Positions 26,437 through 35,880 of a stretch of DNA of 64,000 bases are shown one piece after another. Position 1 is the first letter of the stretch. Each line of letters begins with the position of its first letter. Position numbers and translations under genes: made by a program. The notes under the pieces are model-generated. The model was not told where the DNA came from and ran no database searches. It saw only the letters and a list, made by a program, of their open reading frames with translations. The DNA is from CAVZGO01 sp963774935. GTDB lineage: Bacteria > Chloroflexota > Anaerolineae > Anaerolineales > UBA4823. Location of the stretch: positions 1-64,000 of the forward strand of contig CAVZGO010000012.1 in assembly GCA_963774935.1 (NCBI GenBank), read 5' to 3'.

Positions 26437-28095
26437 CAGCGAGATTCTAACATGGGCATTTTGATGCCATGTCTCCTGGCAGCTGCAATTGCTTGCGGAT
26501 AACCTGCATCAGCATGGCGGACAATACCCATTCCAGGATCGCTGGTCAGCACTCGTTGCAGCCGCGCAGCAGCTTCTGGTGTGCCGTCTGCCACAATCAC
26601 CTGACCGGCATGCTGGCTGAAGCCGATACCAACTCCACCTCCATGGTGGAAGGAAACCCAGGTCGCGCCTCCAACGGCGTTGATCAACGCGTTCAGGATT
26701 GCCCAATCACTGACAGCATCTGTACCATCGAGCATTCCTTCGGTTTCGCGGTTTGGAGAAGCTACCGAGCCGGCATCCAGATGATCGCGTCCAATAACGA
26801 TGGGCGCGCTGACAATTCCATCCGCTACAAGCTGGTTGAAATCTTAAACCAGCCGCCGCCCGTTCTCCATAACCGAGCCAGCAAATACGCGAAGGCAAAC
26901 CCTGGAAGGGTACTTTTTCACGTGCCATGTGAATCCAGCGGTGTAAATGCTTATCCTGCGGGAAAAGCTCCAGTACAGCCTCATCAGTCCTGTAGATATC
27001 TTCCGGATCACCGGATAATGCGACCCAGCGGAAAGGTCCCTTTCCTTCACAAAATAATGGACGGATGTATGCAGGTACAAAACCTGGAAACGAAAATGCA
27101 TCCTTGACACCATAATCAAATGCACGCTGGCGTAAATTATTACCATAATCGAACACTTCCGCACCCCGGCGCTGGAATTCGAGCATCGCTTCGATGTGCC
27201 GTGCCATCGATGTCATGGAGCGTTTTGCATACTCCTCCGGATGATGCCTTCGCATGGCTTCAGCCTCTTCTACATTTAGACCGGCAGGAATGTACATCAT
27301 TACGTCATGGGCGGGAGTTTGATCTGTTACAACATCCGGAGTCACCCCACGGAGAACTAGTTCTGGGTAGATTTCCGCTGCATTGCCAATCAGGCCAATA
27401 GATAGCGGACGCTCGTCTCGGACTAAATCTTCAACCAGCGTCATTGCCTCTTCCAAAGTGTCTACAACCGCGTCGACGTATCCAATCTCAAGTCGGCGCT
27501 TTGCCCGTGCCGGATCCGCTTCTACGATCAGCCCAACACCTTCATTCATTGTGATTGCCAGAGGTTGTGCACCGCCCATACCACCCAATCCAGCGGTAAG
27601 CACGAATTTGCCTCTTAAGGATGGCCAGCCGCGCTGAAGTGCCAGGGATCCGAGGGTCTCGTATGTGCCCTGTAGAATCCCCTGGGTACCGATGTAGATC
27701 CAGGAACCAGCAGTCATCTGACCATACATGATTAGCCCCTTCGAAGCTAAATGATCGAAATGCTCCTGGGTTGCCCAGTGCGGAACGAGATTAGAGTTCG
27801 CAATTAATACTCGTGGAGCATCCGGGTGCGTCTTGAATACCACAACCGGCTTGCCAGATTGGACTAGTAAAGTTTCATCATCCTCGAGCTCTTTCAGTGT
27901 TGCCAGGATAGCATCGAAAGAGTCCCAGTCACGCGCAGCCTGGCCGCGACCGCCATAAACAACTAAATCCATTGGGCGTTCGGCAACTCCCGGATCAAGG
28001 TTGTTTTGAATCATGCGATATGGTGCTTCTGTGAGCCAGGATTTGCAAGTGAGTTTGTTTCCAGTTGGAGCGCGTACTACACGTGGATTAGACAT
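26436..28095 (-). CDS. hutU: Urocanate hydratase (frameshifted near 26840)
   Basis: Converts urocanate to imidazolonepropionate with tightly bound NAD+, the second step of histidine breakdown. The frame-repaired protein has 552 residues, the family length. Motifs in order: VVYGGRGQAARDW, TAGSWIYIGTQGILQGTYETL, TAGLGGMGGAQPLA for NAD binding, and the downstream PIVIGRDHLDAGSVASPNRETE-like segment and WVSFHHGGGVGIG. The frame breaks after WLGYGERAAAGLRF: one surplus base near 26839-26841 moves to the frame reading NQLVADGIVSAP. The ATG has GGAGG seven bases upstream. hutH, hutI and hutG are not in the window. It heads an operon with a membrane protein and an MFS carrier. Confidence 0.93.
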
Positions 28096-28192
28096 GATTA
28101 CCTCCCGGGGAGTATGGATTGCCGATGGGCTATTTTATTATTTAAATTATACGATGTGGGAGCTGGAAATTCCACAAATTCACCCGCCTGAA

Positions 28193-28229
28193 TAAAAAAG
28201 GGCAGCAGATACCACGATTCTGCTGTCCT
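28193..28229 (-). terminator. Rho-independent terminator for the Rrf2 gene
   Basis: On the minus strand an 11-bp stem (28219-28229 with 28199-28209, one G-U pair) is followed by CTTTTTTATT. It lies about 60 bases after the Rrf2 stop and upstream of hutU. Confidence 0.75.
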
Positions 28230-28290
28230 GTTAATACATTAACTCACCTCTGCGTTAAAGGGATGATTTACCAGCCGTGCGGATGGCTAA

Positions 28291-28707
28291 CTAATTTCTT
28301 TTAGAGAGATCTGATTTGACAAATTGGTCGAAGGTTGTTTGGCGGAGCCTGCTAACTAGCTCAGCCTGGGCGTCACACCAAATCGGCTTCATCGGGCAAT
28401 CATCACCAAACGTGCAATCACCATTACCAACGCAGTCGTTAAGCAGGATTGGTCCATCAATGGCTTCGATTACTTCCAGCAAAGAAATTAGTTCGGGATC
28501 TCTTGCAAGGGAGACACCACCACGGGCGCCTCGTGAAGTCTGTAACAGTCCTGCGACTGAAAGCTGAGAAACAATTTTCGCTAAGAAAGAAGGCGGAATT
28601 TGCTGTTCCTGCGCAATCTGGCTGGTCGCGGCACGTTGATTCTCTCCTAATTGAGCCAGGTAAAGCACAGCTCGTACAGCATAATCGGCTTGTCGTGTAA
28701 TTTGCAT
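28291..28707 (-). CDS. Rrf2-family regulator with IscR-type cysteines
   Basis: A 138-residue winged-helix transcription regulator. The N-terminal helix-turn-helix begins MQITRQADYAVRAVLYLA, and the wing has SRGARGGVSLARDP. Three cysteines lie at residues 92, 98 and 104 (NDCVGNGDC then DDC), the same spacing as the [2Fe-2S] ligands of IscR; another Cys is at 111. It probably senses iron-sulfur status, oxygen or NO. The start is ATG at 28707, with GGAG eight bases upstream, rather than the ATG at 28722. No isc or suf genes are near, so the targets are not evident. It ends in its own terminator. Confidence 0.9.
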   Translation of the reverse strand: MQITRQADYAVRAVLYLAQLGENQRAATSQIAQEQQIPPSFLAKIVSQLSVAGLLQTSRGARGGVSLARDPELISLLEVIEAIDGPILLNDCVGNGDCTFGDDCPMKPIWCDAQAELVSRLRQTTFDQFVKSDLSKRN

Positions 28708-28899
28708 TTGTACTGCTCCCATTATTGTAGAGTATAAAGATAGTTATTAATTACTAATATTTTAGAGTGTTTTTAGCCAATTCACAAGTGACAGAGGTCA
28801 TTGCTCAGACATGACGGTTATCGTGATTTTCGGATGATTGTGGTAAGATTGTGAACCGTACCTAAAACTAGGTGGATATTATCAGGAGGAGATAAGGTA

Positions 28900-30246
28900 A
28901 TGAAACATTTATGCGTCGTCGGCGTGGGTTATGTAGGTCTGGTAACTGCTGCTTGTTTTTCCGATCTGGGTAACCGTGTGATCGCTCTGGATATTTCTGA
29001 AGAAAAAATAACTGGCTTAAAAAATGGGATCATGCCGATTTATGAGCCGGGTTTAAAAGAGTTGGTGGAACGTAATATTCGCGCTGGTCGGTTGACCTTT
29101 ACTACATCCTACGAAGACGCTTTGTTAGACACACAATTTGCATTTATCGCAGTCGGCACTCCGTCAGGGGTAGATGGGGAGGCGGATCTACGCTACGTTG
29201 CTGCGGCAGCAGAGACAATCGCCAAAAATATGACCCAGCCCCTGATCATTATCAATAAATCAACCGTTCCCGTTGGAACTGGCGACTGGGTCGCCGATAT
29301 TGTTCGCAGCAATCAGAGTACACCGGTTCCTTTTTCAGTGGTATCCTGCCCGGAATTTCTGCGAGAAGGCTCAGCGATTACTGATTTCATGCAACCACAC
29401 CGTACTGTGCTTGGCTCACTGGATCGTGAAGCGGCTGAGAAAGTTGCCCAGCTGCACCTTCCCCTGCGAGCTCCGATAGTGATAACGGATCTTCGTACTG
29501 CCGAAATGATCAAGTACGCCTCGAACGCATTCCTGGCGACTAAAATCTCCTTCATCAACGAAATCGCCAATATTTGCGAAGCCCTCGGCGCAGATGTGAA
29601 AGAAGTTGCAGTGGGCATGGGTTATGATAAACGCATTGGGCCTCTCTTTCTGGATGCTGGATTGGGTTATGGGGGATCATGCTTCCCGAAGGATGTAAAA
29701 GCTCTGGCTTACATGGCTGCAGATAAAGGTCGCCATCCTCAGTTGTTGAACGCAGTTATGGAAATTAATAATGATCGGCGCCCAATGGTGATTATTCGTT
29801 TGCAAGAAATGTTAGGAAACTTGCGTGGTAAAACGATTGGCTTGTTAGGTCTATCCTTCAAACCCAATACGGATGACATGCGCGATGCTCCCGCTGTGGA
29901 TATCGCCGAGGGATTACTCGCCCGTGGCGCTCATGTCCGCGCTTACGATCCGGTAGCAATGCAGGTGGCTACACCTCTGCTACCTGAGGTAGAAATGCAG
30001 CCCGATCCTTATACCCTGGCGCGAGGGTGTGATGCTCTGGTGATTGTTACAGAGTGGAATGAATTTAAGAACCTGGATCTGGAGTTGATTCATCGCGAGC
30101 TTAAACAGCCGATCATTTTGGATGGACGTAATATTTACGATCCGGAATTTATGCAAATGGTTGGTTTTCATTATCGTGGTTTTGGACGTGGTTATAACGG
30201 TGAACGGCTGGGCGAGAAACTCCAGGGCGAGATGAACAAGGTTTGA
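28900..30246 (+). CDS. ugd: UDP-glucose 6-dehydrogenase
   Basis: Oxidises UDP-glucose to UDP-glucuronate with two NAD+, supplying precursors for surface polysaccharides. The protein has 448 residues. The N-terminal Rossmann motif is VVGVGYVGLVTAACF, then the NAD-binding region with STVPVGTG, and Cys261 in GYGGSCFPKDVKAL is the catalytic nucleophile. The UDP-binding C-terminal domain contains LLGLSFKPNTDDMRDAPA. The start follows a strong AGGAGG site. It is followed by a methyltransferase gene 51 bases downstream and probably shares its transcript. The gap 28708-28899 has no clear operator. Confidence 0.95.
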   Translation: MKHLCVVGVGYVGLVTAACFSDLGNRVIALDISEEKITGLKNGIMPIYEPGLKELVERNIRAGRLTFTTSYEDALLDTQFAFIAVGTPSGVDGEADLRYVAAAAETIAKNMTQPLIIINKSTVPVGTGDWVADIVRSNQSTPVPFSVVSCPEFLREGSAITDFMQPHRTVLGSLDREAAEKVAQLHLPLRAPIVITDLRTAEMIKYASNAFLATKISFINEIANICEALGADVKEVAVGMGYDKRIGPLFLDAGLGYGGSCFPKDVKALAYMAADKGRHPQLLNAVMEINNDRRPMVIIRLQEMLGNLRGKTIGLLGLSFKPNTDDMRDAPAVDIAEGLLARGAHVRAYDPVAMQVATPLLPEVEMQPDPYTLARGCDALVIVTEWNEFKNLDLELIHRELKQPIILDGRNIYDPEFMQMVGFHYRGFGRGYNGERLGEKLQGEMNKV

Positions 30247-30297
30247 GCTGTCGATTATTCCGGCACACCACAAATTAATGATATTGCGGATGGATTT

Positions 30298-31188
30298 ATG
30301 CCCATGAATGACCATCCTCCTGTCTGCGACTACGAAGGATCAGATTACCAGGCGACTTTTTGGGATAAGGGCGATCGTGACTATGAAGATCAAGTAGAAG
30401 CGATCGCCTTACGTCGCCTGTTGCCTGGACAAGGTAAATTGCTGTTGGAAATTGGTGCAGGGGCTGGACGGAATACCAGCCGATACCTGGGTTTTGAGCG
30501 CATTGTCCTCTTAGATTACTCTCGCAGCCAGCTCCGTTTGGCTCAGGAACGGTTAGGCCGCGGTGAACGGTATCTCTATGTCGCCGCCGATGTTTACCAC
30601 ATGCCCTTTGTACCTGGCTTGTTTGATGGGGCAACAATGATTCGCACACTTCATCATATGGCAGATGTATCGCGTGCCCTCTGTCAGGTGCGTCGTGTGA
30701 TGGAACCTGGTGGTCATTTTATTCTCGAGTATGCCAATAAGAAGAATTTAAAAGCCATCTTGCGTTACATGGCTCGCCGCCAGTCCTGGAATCCATTTGA
30801 CCATCAGCCTGTTGAGTATTTACCGCTTAATTTTGACTTTCATCCCAAGCAAATTCGCGATTCATTAACGGCATGTGATTTCGAGATCCAACAGCAATTG
30901 ACAGTATCCCATTTTCGGATCGATTTGCTAAAACGACTGCTTCCAACATCTTTATTGGTGCAAATGGATGCGATAGCGCAGCGCACAGGTAATTTGTGGC
31001 AGCTCTCGCCAAGTGTGTTCTTGCGCGCTCAAGCTGTTGGGCAAAGCGAGTTAGCCGCGCCAGGAGCATTTTTTGCGTGTCCAGAATGTGCAACAGCGTC
31101 ACTGATAGAAGCAGCAGATAGCTTAAATTGCTCTACCTGCCAGCGTTCTTACCCGATCGAAGACGGCGTATACAACTTCAGGGTTTGA
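30298..31188 (+). CDS. SAM-dependent methyltransferase with a Trm112-like zinc C-terminus
   Basis: A 296-residue class I methyltransferase. The SAM motif I LLLEIGAGAGRNTSRYL lies near residue 43, the acidic loop VLLDYSRSQL follows, and motif post-II is FDGATMIRTLHHMADV. The last 40 residues hold CPECATASL and CSTCQ, a four-cysteine zinc-ribbon/Trm112-type module, followed by YPIEDGVYNFRV. The Trm112-like tail is known in methyltransferases for tRNA, protein and lipids, but the target cannot be determined here. It follows ugd on the same strand. ATG at 30298 or 30304 may be used. Confidence 0.82.
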   Translation: MPMNDHPPVCDYEGSDYQATFWDKGDRDYEDQVEAIALRRLLPGQGKLLLEIGAGAGRNTSRYLGFERIVLLDYSRSQLRLAQERLGRGERYLYVAADVYHMPFVPGLFDGATMIRTLHHMADVSRALCQVRRVMEPGGHFILEYANKKNLKAILRYMARRQSWNPFDHQPVEYLPLNFDFHPKQIRDSLTACDFEIQQQLTVSHFRIDLLKRLLPTSLLVQMDAIAQRTGNLWQLSPSVFLRAQAVGQSELAAPGAFFACPECATASLIEAADSLNCSTCQRSYPIEDGVYNFRV

Positions 31189-31220
31189 TTCCCAGAGTGG
31201 GCTTTCGAGCGCGTTTTCCC

Positions 31221-31967
31221 TCAGAGTTTCTCAACCACCCAAAAATGCGATAGCCCCAAAACTTTGAGGGGTGTGTGTTCAGACCACTGTAGAGCACTTC
31301 GTAACATCTTCCCAATTACTCCCCAACGCGCAATGATATTATCATAAGCTCCGAAAATAATCTCTTGTTTAACAAAATTTACGGGCTGATTGGTGAACAG
31401 ATTTTGCAAATCTCGCCTGTTATAGGTGCGCACATGTGGAGCGAGGCGGTTCCGCCACCGCCGGGGCAGGTAGTTAACCAATGGAATATTGCCAAAGTGG
31501 TACTTGCCGCGCCAATAAATACCATGCGTCTCAAATGGATAACCCCGGTTAGGTACAAAAATTACCATTCGACCCCCTGACTTGAGAGTACGCACCATCT
31601 CGGACACTGCTTCGTGGTCATCCTGCACGTGCTCCAACACTTCGTGGCTGAGGATCAGGCTAAATGTATTATCAGGAAAAGGCACTTTTTCACTCGCCGC
31701 GTTGATAATATTTGATGATCGGGTGTGAGCTTCGATTGCCCGTTCCAGGTCATATTCCAACCCGATCACCCTGTTCGCGTACTGAGCTAGTTTCTCTACA
31801 TACATTCCTACACCGCAGCCGTTTTCCAGTACTGTCCCGTGAATCCGCTCACCTGATTGCTCCAGGATCATATCCAGACGGCGCACCTGACCACTTCGCC
31901 ATACATACGAAGGTTCACCGCAGAGAGCTGCTTTTTCCAGATCATGACCGTCAGGTGAACATTCCAT
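31221..31967 (-). CDS. Class I SAM-dependent methyltransferase
   Basis: A 248-residue methyltransferase with motif I VLENGCGVGMYVEKL near residue 46, the acidic GLEYDLER loop, and DNTFSLILSHEVLEHVQDD as motifs II and post-II. A glycosyltransferase-operon type methyltransferase is the usual description, but the substrate is unknown. AGAGGA stands about 10 bases before the ATG. The gene converges on the preceding methyltransferase with 32 bases between the stops, and no terminator is obvious between them. Confidence 0.85.
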   Translation of the reverse strand: MECSPDGHDLEKAALCGEPSYVWRSGQVRRLDMILEQSGERIHGTVLENGCGVGMYVEKLAQYANRVIGLEYDLERAIEAHTRSSNIINAASEKVPFPDNTFSLILSHEVLEHVQDDHEAVSEMVRTLKSGGRMVIFVPNRGYPFETHGIYWRGKYHFGNIPLVNYLPRRWRNRLAPHVRTYNRRDLQNLFTNQPVNFVKQEIIFGAYDNIIARWGVIGKMLRSALQWSEHTPLKVLGLSHFWVVEKL

Positions 31968-32022
31968 TGGATGGTCCTCTTAATTTGCCTCTGGCTGCGT
32001 GGATGTTCCTGGGCAATCCGGA

Positions 32023-32607
32023 TCAGTCTTCAATTCCTGACCAGGGCTGGTACAGATTATTTTCTATGCCAAGGCGCGCCAGAACTCGACCGACAATTGG
32101 ATTGATAATGTCATCGACACTTTTTGGGCGAGTGTAGAAGGCTGGGAGCGGAGGAAAAATAACCGCGCCAGCCGATGTTGCCTGTTGCATCAATCGCAAG
32201 TGACCGGCGTGTAGAGGTGCTTCCCGCACCACCAGCACGAGCGGTCGGCCTTCTTTGAGTGATACATCTGCAGCTCTGGTCATAAGATCAGAGGTATAAG
32301 AGTTTGCTACGGCTGAAAGCGTCTTGATCGAACAAGGGATAATAACCATCCCATGAGTCATAAAAGATCCTGATGCGATTGCAGCAGCGGTATCACCAGG
32401 ATCGTAAACGAAACTGGCGAGGTTTTCAATATTCTGGATGCTCCAGTCTGTCTCCTGTTGTGCCGTGATCCTGGCTGCGGACGAGATAATCAGGTGACTC
32501 TCGACCTCTATTTCCTTCAATACCTCCAGCAGGCGGATGCCCAGGATTGCTCCCGATGCACCGCTAATACCTACCACCAGCCGTTTGGACTCAATTGTGT
32601 TTGGCAT
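32023..32607 (-). CDS. ubiX: Flavin prenyltransferase UbiX
   Basis: Makes prenylated FMN, the cofactor of UbiD-type decarboxylases. The protein of 194 residues begins VVGISGASGAILGIRLLEVL; later features are the SYTSDLMTRAADV segment with the active-site region, and LVVREAPLHAGHLRLM, a family motif. I start it at the ATG 32607 rather than the TTG at 32637. It lies four bases downstream of ubiE on the same strand, a pairing that fits quinone synthesis. ubiD is not in the window. Confidence 0.9.
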   Translation of the reverse strand: MPNTIESKRLVVGISGASGAILGIRLLEVLKEIEVESHLIISSAARITAQQETDWSIQNIENLASFVYDPGDTAAAIASGSFMTHGMVIIPCSIKTLSAVANSYTSDLMTRAADVSLKEGRPLVLVVREAPLHAGHLRLMQQATSAGAVIFPPLPAFYTRPKSVDDIINPIVGRVLARLGIENNLYQPWSGIED

Positions 32608-32611
32608 GAAA

Positions 32612-33313
32612 TTATTTAATTCCCCAATATATGGCAATTGTGCCGAACATATGTCGAGAAAAACCCACCTGATCGAAGCCTGCAGCTAACAGGCGCGCGG
32701 CTAGCTTCGCAGGTTCAAGGAAATTGATGGTCGAGTCGGGTAAATATTGGTACGCTTCTGCTTGACCGCTGACCGCTTTGCCCAGCAACGGAATAATCGT
32801 TTTCATGTGAAAGTTCACGAATGGTGTAATAAAACCGTTTTCTGGTGGGGTGGTGTCCAGGGCAACTATTCGCCCTCCGGGTTTGAGCACGCGATATTGT
32901 TCAGCCAGACACTGTTCCAGGTAGGGTACATTGCGAAGTAAAAATCCCGAAACCACGGCATTAAATGTTTGACCTGGAAAGGGTAATTCACCCGCATCAC
33001 CGGCTGTCCACTCCAGACGACTTTCAGGGTGATTTGTTCGTCCAATTTGCATCATCGATACGGTAAAGTCGGCAGCAACCACCTGGCATCCGGGCGCCTG
33101 CTTGATCGCTTCGCGCGCCAGGTCCCCTGTCCCAGCCCCCATATCCAGGAGCCGGTTCCCTGCTGACAGGCGTGCGCGTCGAATTACCTCACGCCGCCAG
33201 CTCGAGTCTCGACCGAAGGTCATCAAGCGGTTCATCAGGTCATAGCGTGGGGCTATTCGCGCAAACATATCTTGTACATAGATCGCCCGATCACGGCCTT
33301 TAAGATGGGTCAA
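32612..33313 (-). CDS. ubiE: Demethylmenaquinone/ubiquinone C-methyltransferase
   Basis: SAM-dependent methylase that adds the last methyl group to the quinone ring. The protein of 233 residues has the family signature FARIAPRYDLMNRLMTFG near the N-terminus, motif I LLDMGAGTGDLA, VAADFTVSMM, and the RVLKPGGRIVALDTT segment. The start codon is a TTG, with AAGGAGAA seven bases upstream. In an anaerobic Chloroflexota lineage the product would be menaquinone (MenG). It overlaps nothing but is only four bases ahead of ubiX, so the two are probably one operon. Confidence 0.93.
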   Translation of the reverse strand: MTHLKGRDRAIYVQDMFARIAPRYDLMNRLMTFGRDSSWRREVIRRARLSAGNRLLDMGAGTGDLAREAIKQAPGCQVVAADFTVSMMQIGRTNHPESRLEWTAGDAGELPFPGQTFNAVVSGFLLRNVPYLEQCLAEQYRVLKPGGRIVALDTTPPENGFITPFVNFHMKTIIPLLGKAVSGQAEAYQYLPDSTINFLEPAKLAARLLAAGFDQVGFSRHMFGTIAIYWGIK

Positions 33314-33355
33314 GAAGTTCTCCTTGGTTAGAAGTTAACCATCACGATGCTTGGT

Positions 33356-35362
33356 TTACGCTTCGCCTGAATCCGTAAGGGCATCTTCCCGCTGTGCTAC
33401 TTGCCGGCCTTCATCAACATTTACCAGGGTGAGCAATCCTCCACCGATAACAAATAACGCAATCAGGCTGAGTACTGCTGGTCGTGAGCTGCCAAATATC
33501 GTTCCGGCAGCGGCGAACATTAATGGGCCAATGATCGCCGAGAATTTCTCCATTACTCCAAACAGGCCAAAGAATTCACCACTTTTACTGGCGGGAGACA
33601 TTCCGGCGTACAAGCTTCGGCTTAGCGCCTGGCTGCCGCCCTGTACGATCGCGATCATCCAAGCCAGGAACCAGAATTCGACCACCGAGTTCAAGAAGTA
33701 ACCCCATATTGCGACGACACAATAAATCAGCAGGGCGAGTAAAATCGAGCGTTTTGTGTCCATTAATTCAGCCAGGCGTGAAAAGAGCAGCTTGCCCAGC
33801 AGTATTGCAAACAACAATCCGATCAGCTCAATTGCCAGGATCAATCCAATAATCACCAAAAGTTTGCTTTGGCGTAGCCCTGGAAGGACCTCGATCGAAG
33901 CCAGGCTGATGCGGTTGCCAGTGCTTTCCGGGTTCTTTTCATCAGAACTTATGAGACTCAATATGTGCTCGCCGGCAGTGTCAGCCAGGATGATTTTGGT
34001 GACATCGTAGCGTACGGTCGATTGATATCCATCAATTACCATGGGTTCACCAGTGTCGGCATCGAGTACGGGTGATCCATCGATGATCACCAGCCATTCG
34101 CCATAGTCGGGTCCCTGCCCGTAAGTAATTACGATTTTTTGACCGTTGTATGCAAAGTCCATTTGGCTTCCCGGCTCGGTTGCACTCATGTAGATGCCAT
34201 CCTGGTCAGTTCCCAAGTCCTTCGCTGCAACCAGCACTTTCTCCCAACTTCCAATCGTTTGAGTACCAGTATCACTGACCCGGTATAAACCTTCTCCCAC
34301 AGCGTTCACGGTGTCCTCAAACCGGGCTGGCGGAGCGCCGGTGGTGTTCGCAGGCAGGGCTCGGACACCCCATGTGCCAATGACAGGCAAGGCAATCAGG
34401 TTGAATAAGATGAAGGCTAGATATATCGGGCGGCGTTTGTCATTTTTACTGGGCAGCCGGCCAAAAATCAATGAGTAGGGGATGCCGACAAACTGTACCA
34501 GCAGCAAGGCAAGGATTAACTCTACGCTACCAAAGCCCAGCTCTGCGCCGTATATGGCTGCGACACCAATAATTGTGCCAATTCCATCATTGTAAATCAA
34601 GAAAGCAAGCAAGAACTTGAACAGCTCTTTATATTGACGAATATCTGAAAAGGTCTTTGCCAGGCGTTGGAAACTGGCTTTAATGATGTTTTCTCCCCTC
34701 TCAATTGCATTGGTGGATGAAGGTGGCTCGGGGACTCGTCGGAGCAATGGAATAGTAAAAACACCCCACCAGATCGCTACGCTGAGAAAAGAGAGCCTCG
34801 CGCCCCAGGTACCCGGTAGTAATTGGATCATCACAATGTTGATTGCCAGCAGAATCCCACCACCCAGGTACCCCATTGCATATCCCCGGGTAGACACACG
34901 GTCCTGATCATCCGGTCGGGCGACATGGGGTAGCAATGCATCATAAAATGTATTCGCACCGTTGAAGCCGATTCTTCCAAGGATGCCCAACACCGATGCT
35001 AACACCCAGTCACCGGTGGATACAAGCACAAGTAGAGCCGTTGCCAGAATTCCAAGCCCGGCAAAAATGGACAGAAATAATTTTTTGCCCCGCATAACAT
35101 CAGAGATGGTGCCCAAAATCGGTGATAACACCGCGATAATCACTAAGGATATCGTCAAGCCAAGGCTCCAGTACGAGGTAGCCACAGTCGCGCTGGGTAA
35201 TGTAGAACCGGCTACCTGGCTGAAGTAGATGGGCAGTACCGCTGCAAGGATTGTTGTAGCAAAGGCAGAGTTTGCCCAGTCATACATCGTCCAGGCCCAA
35301 ATTCGGCGCTTGTATTCTTGTTCAGTAATTCCTGAAAATTTGCTCGCTGTTGTTGCGGTCAT
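33356..35362 (-). CDS. UMF1-type MFS transporter with an inserted extracytoplasmic domain
   Basis: A 668-residue membrane protein. The N-terminal RRIWAWTMYDWANSAFATTI is the hallmark of the UMF1/Atg22-like MFS family (PF11700). Nine hydrophobic segments precede residue 335, and the remaining four lie after 498. Between them (about 335-497) is a soluble insert not needed for the fold. It is rich in beta-strand patterns and acidic loops, for example VDEKN-type and GEWLVIIDGSPV, and looks like a beta-sandwich, perhaps carbohydrate- or galactose-binding. Typical UMF1 proteins have 420-480 residues. AAGGAA precedes the ATG. It stands alone; the substrate is unknown. Confidence 0.82.
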   Translation of the reverse strand: MTATTASKFSGITEQEYKRRIWAWTMYDWANSAFATTILAAVLPIYFSQVAGSTLPSATVATSYWSLGLTISLVIIAVLSPILGTISDVMRGKKLFLSIFAGLGILATALLVLVSTGDWVLASVLGILGRIGFNGANTFYDALLPHVARPDDQDRVSTRGYAMGYLGGGILLAINIVMIQLLPGTWGARLSFLSVAIWWGVFTIPLLRRVPEPPSSTNAIERGENIIKASFQRLAKTFSDIRQYKELFKFLLAFLIYNDGIGTIIGVAAIYGAELGFGSVELILALLLVQFVGIPYSLIFGRLPSKNDKRRPIYLAFILFNLIALPVIGTWGVRALPANTTGAPPARFEDTVNAVGEGLYRVSDTGTQTIGSWEKVLVAAKDLGTDQDGIYMSATEPGSQMDFAYNGQKIVITYGQGPDYGEWLVIIDGSPVLDADTGEPMVIDGYQSTVRYDVTKIILADTAGEHILSLISSDEKNPESTGNRISLASIEVLPGLRQSKLLVIIGLILAIELIGLLFAILLGKLLFSRLAELMDTKRSILLALLIYCVVAIWGYFLNSVVEFWFLAWMIAIVQGGSQALSRSLYAGMSPASKSGEFFGLFGVMEKFSAIIGPLMFAAAGTIFGSSRPAVLSLIALFVIGGGLLTLVNVDEGRQVAQREDALTDSGEA

Positions 35363-35620
35363 ATGAATTCCTTATAACGTATGATAAAAGTTCACGCCCG
35401 GTTTTAAGTTTGTCTATGCGGACATATCGAATAATGATAATTCATTTAACCAATCACAGATTTGAACGCCTTATTATAATTTGATTATTCAATCTGCATT
35501 ACCCAACCAATGGCTTTGATATCAACGAAGGAATTTGAAATTTTCTTACCCTGGGGGTTTAGTCTTCGTTAAAAGCAGAAATCGAAAACCCAGGATTCAA
35601 CAACATTCGTGTGATTCTGG

Positions 35621-35628
35621 TATATAAT
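35621..35628 (+). promoter_or_regulatory. -10 box for the candidate RNA
   Basis: TGGTATATAAT at 35618-35628 contains TATAAT at 35623-35628 and, shifted by two, TGGTATATA, an extended -10 form. No good -35 box is visible. Transcription should start near 35635. Confidence 0.5.
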
Positions 35629-35634
35629 TAATTT

Positions 35635-35860
35635 ATCCAGTGAATGATCTGGATGTGGAATTATTTATTTTTATTGCTCTCTCGGAATTATTGCCTGGTT
35701 GGCGGAAGTGTAATTGTCTGGCAGTTCGATTTTCGAAATTTAGCTTATCATTGATGAGATATTCCTGTTCAGGGGGTATATCCATCATTGAATAACTACC
35801 GCCAGCAAGCTCCAACACCGAGCCGGGTAGGGAGAGCGCATATAGATTGCGCTTTTTTTA
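35635..35860 (+). ncRNA. Candidate structured RNA or leader upstream of the PIN-TRAM gene
   Basis: About 225 bases run from a -10 box to a U-rich terminator, without a coding frame. Visible pairings include ATCCAG/CTGGAT at 35635-35652, TTGGCGG with CCGCCAG, and GCTCT plus CTCGG with CCGAG and AGAGC, which link the 5' and 3' parts of the region. It could be a free small RNA (6S-like size) or an attenuator leader of the gene starting at 35881. It has no resemblance that I can defend to 6S, SRP, RNase P, tmRNA or a T-box. Confidence 0.4.
35835..35860 (+). terminator. Terminator-like hairpin before the PIN-TRAM gene
   Basis: AGCGCA (35835-35840) pairs with TGCGCT (35848-35853) and is followed by a run of T, then A, then six T (35854-35866). 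It lies 20 bases before the ATG at 35881, so it either ends a small RNA or acts as an attenuator. Confidence 0.7.
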
Positions 35861-35880
35861 TTTTTTAATCAGGAGTCATC

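Larger units (their letters stand above)
35363..35880. other. 518-base gene-free region with a candidate RNA
   Basis: No credible protein gene. A weak minus-strand frame at 35633-35818 has non-coding composition. From 35363 to about 35590 I see nothing but AT-rich DNA. From about 35590 on there is a promoter, a possible structured RNA and a terminator-like hairpin, listed separately. Confidence 0.6.

Noticed and set aside
35633..35818. Minus-strand 61-residue frame
   Set aside because: No ribosome site, no hydrophobic or domain pattern, and it overlaps the candidate structured RNA.
35635..35860. Assignment of the region to 6S RNA, SRP RNA, tmRNA, RNase P or a T-box
   Set aside because: Length and outer pairing recall 6S, but the conserved core sequences of each class were not found, so I left it as an unclassified candidate.
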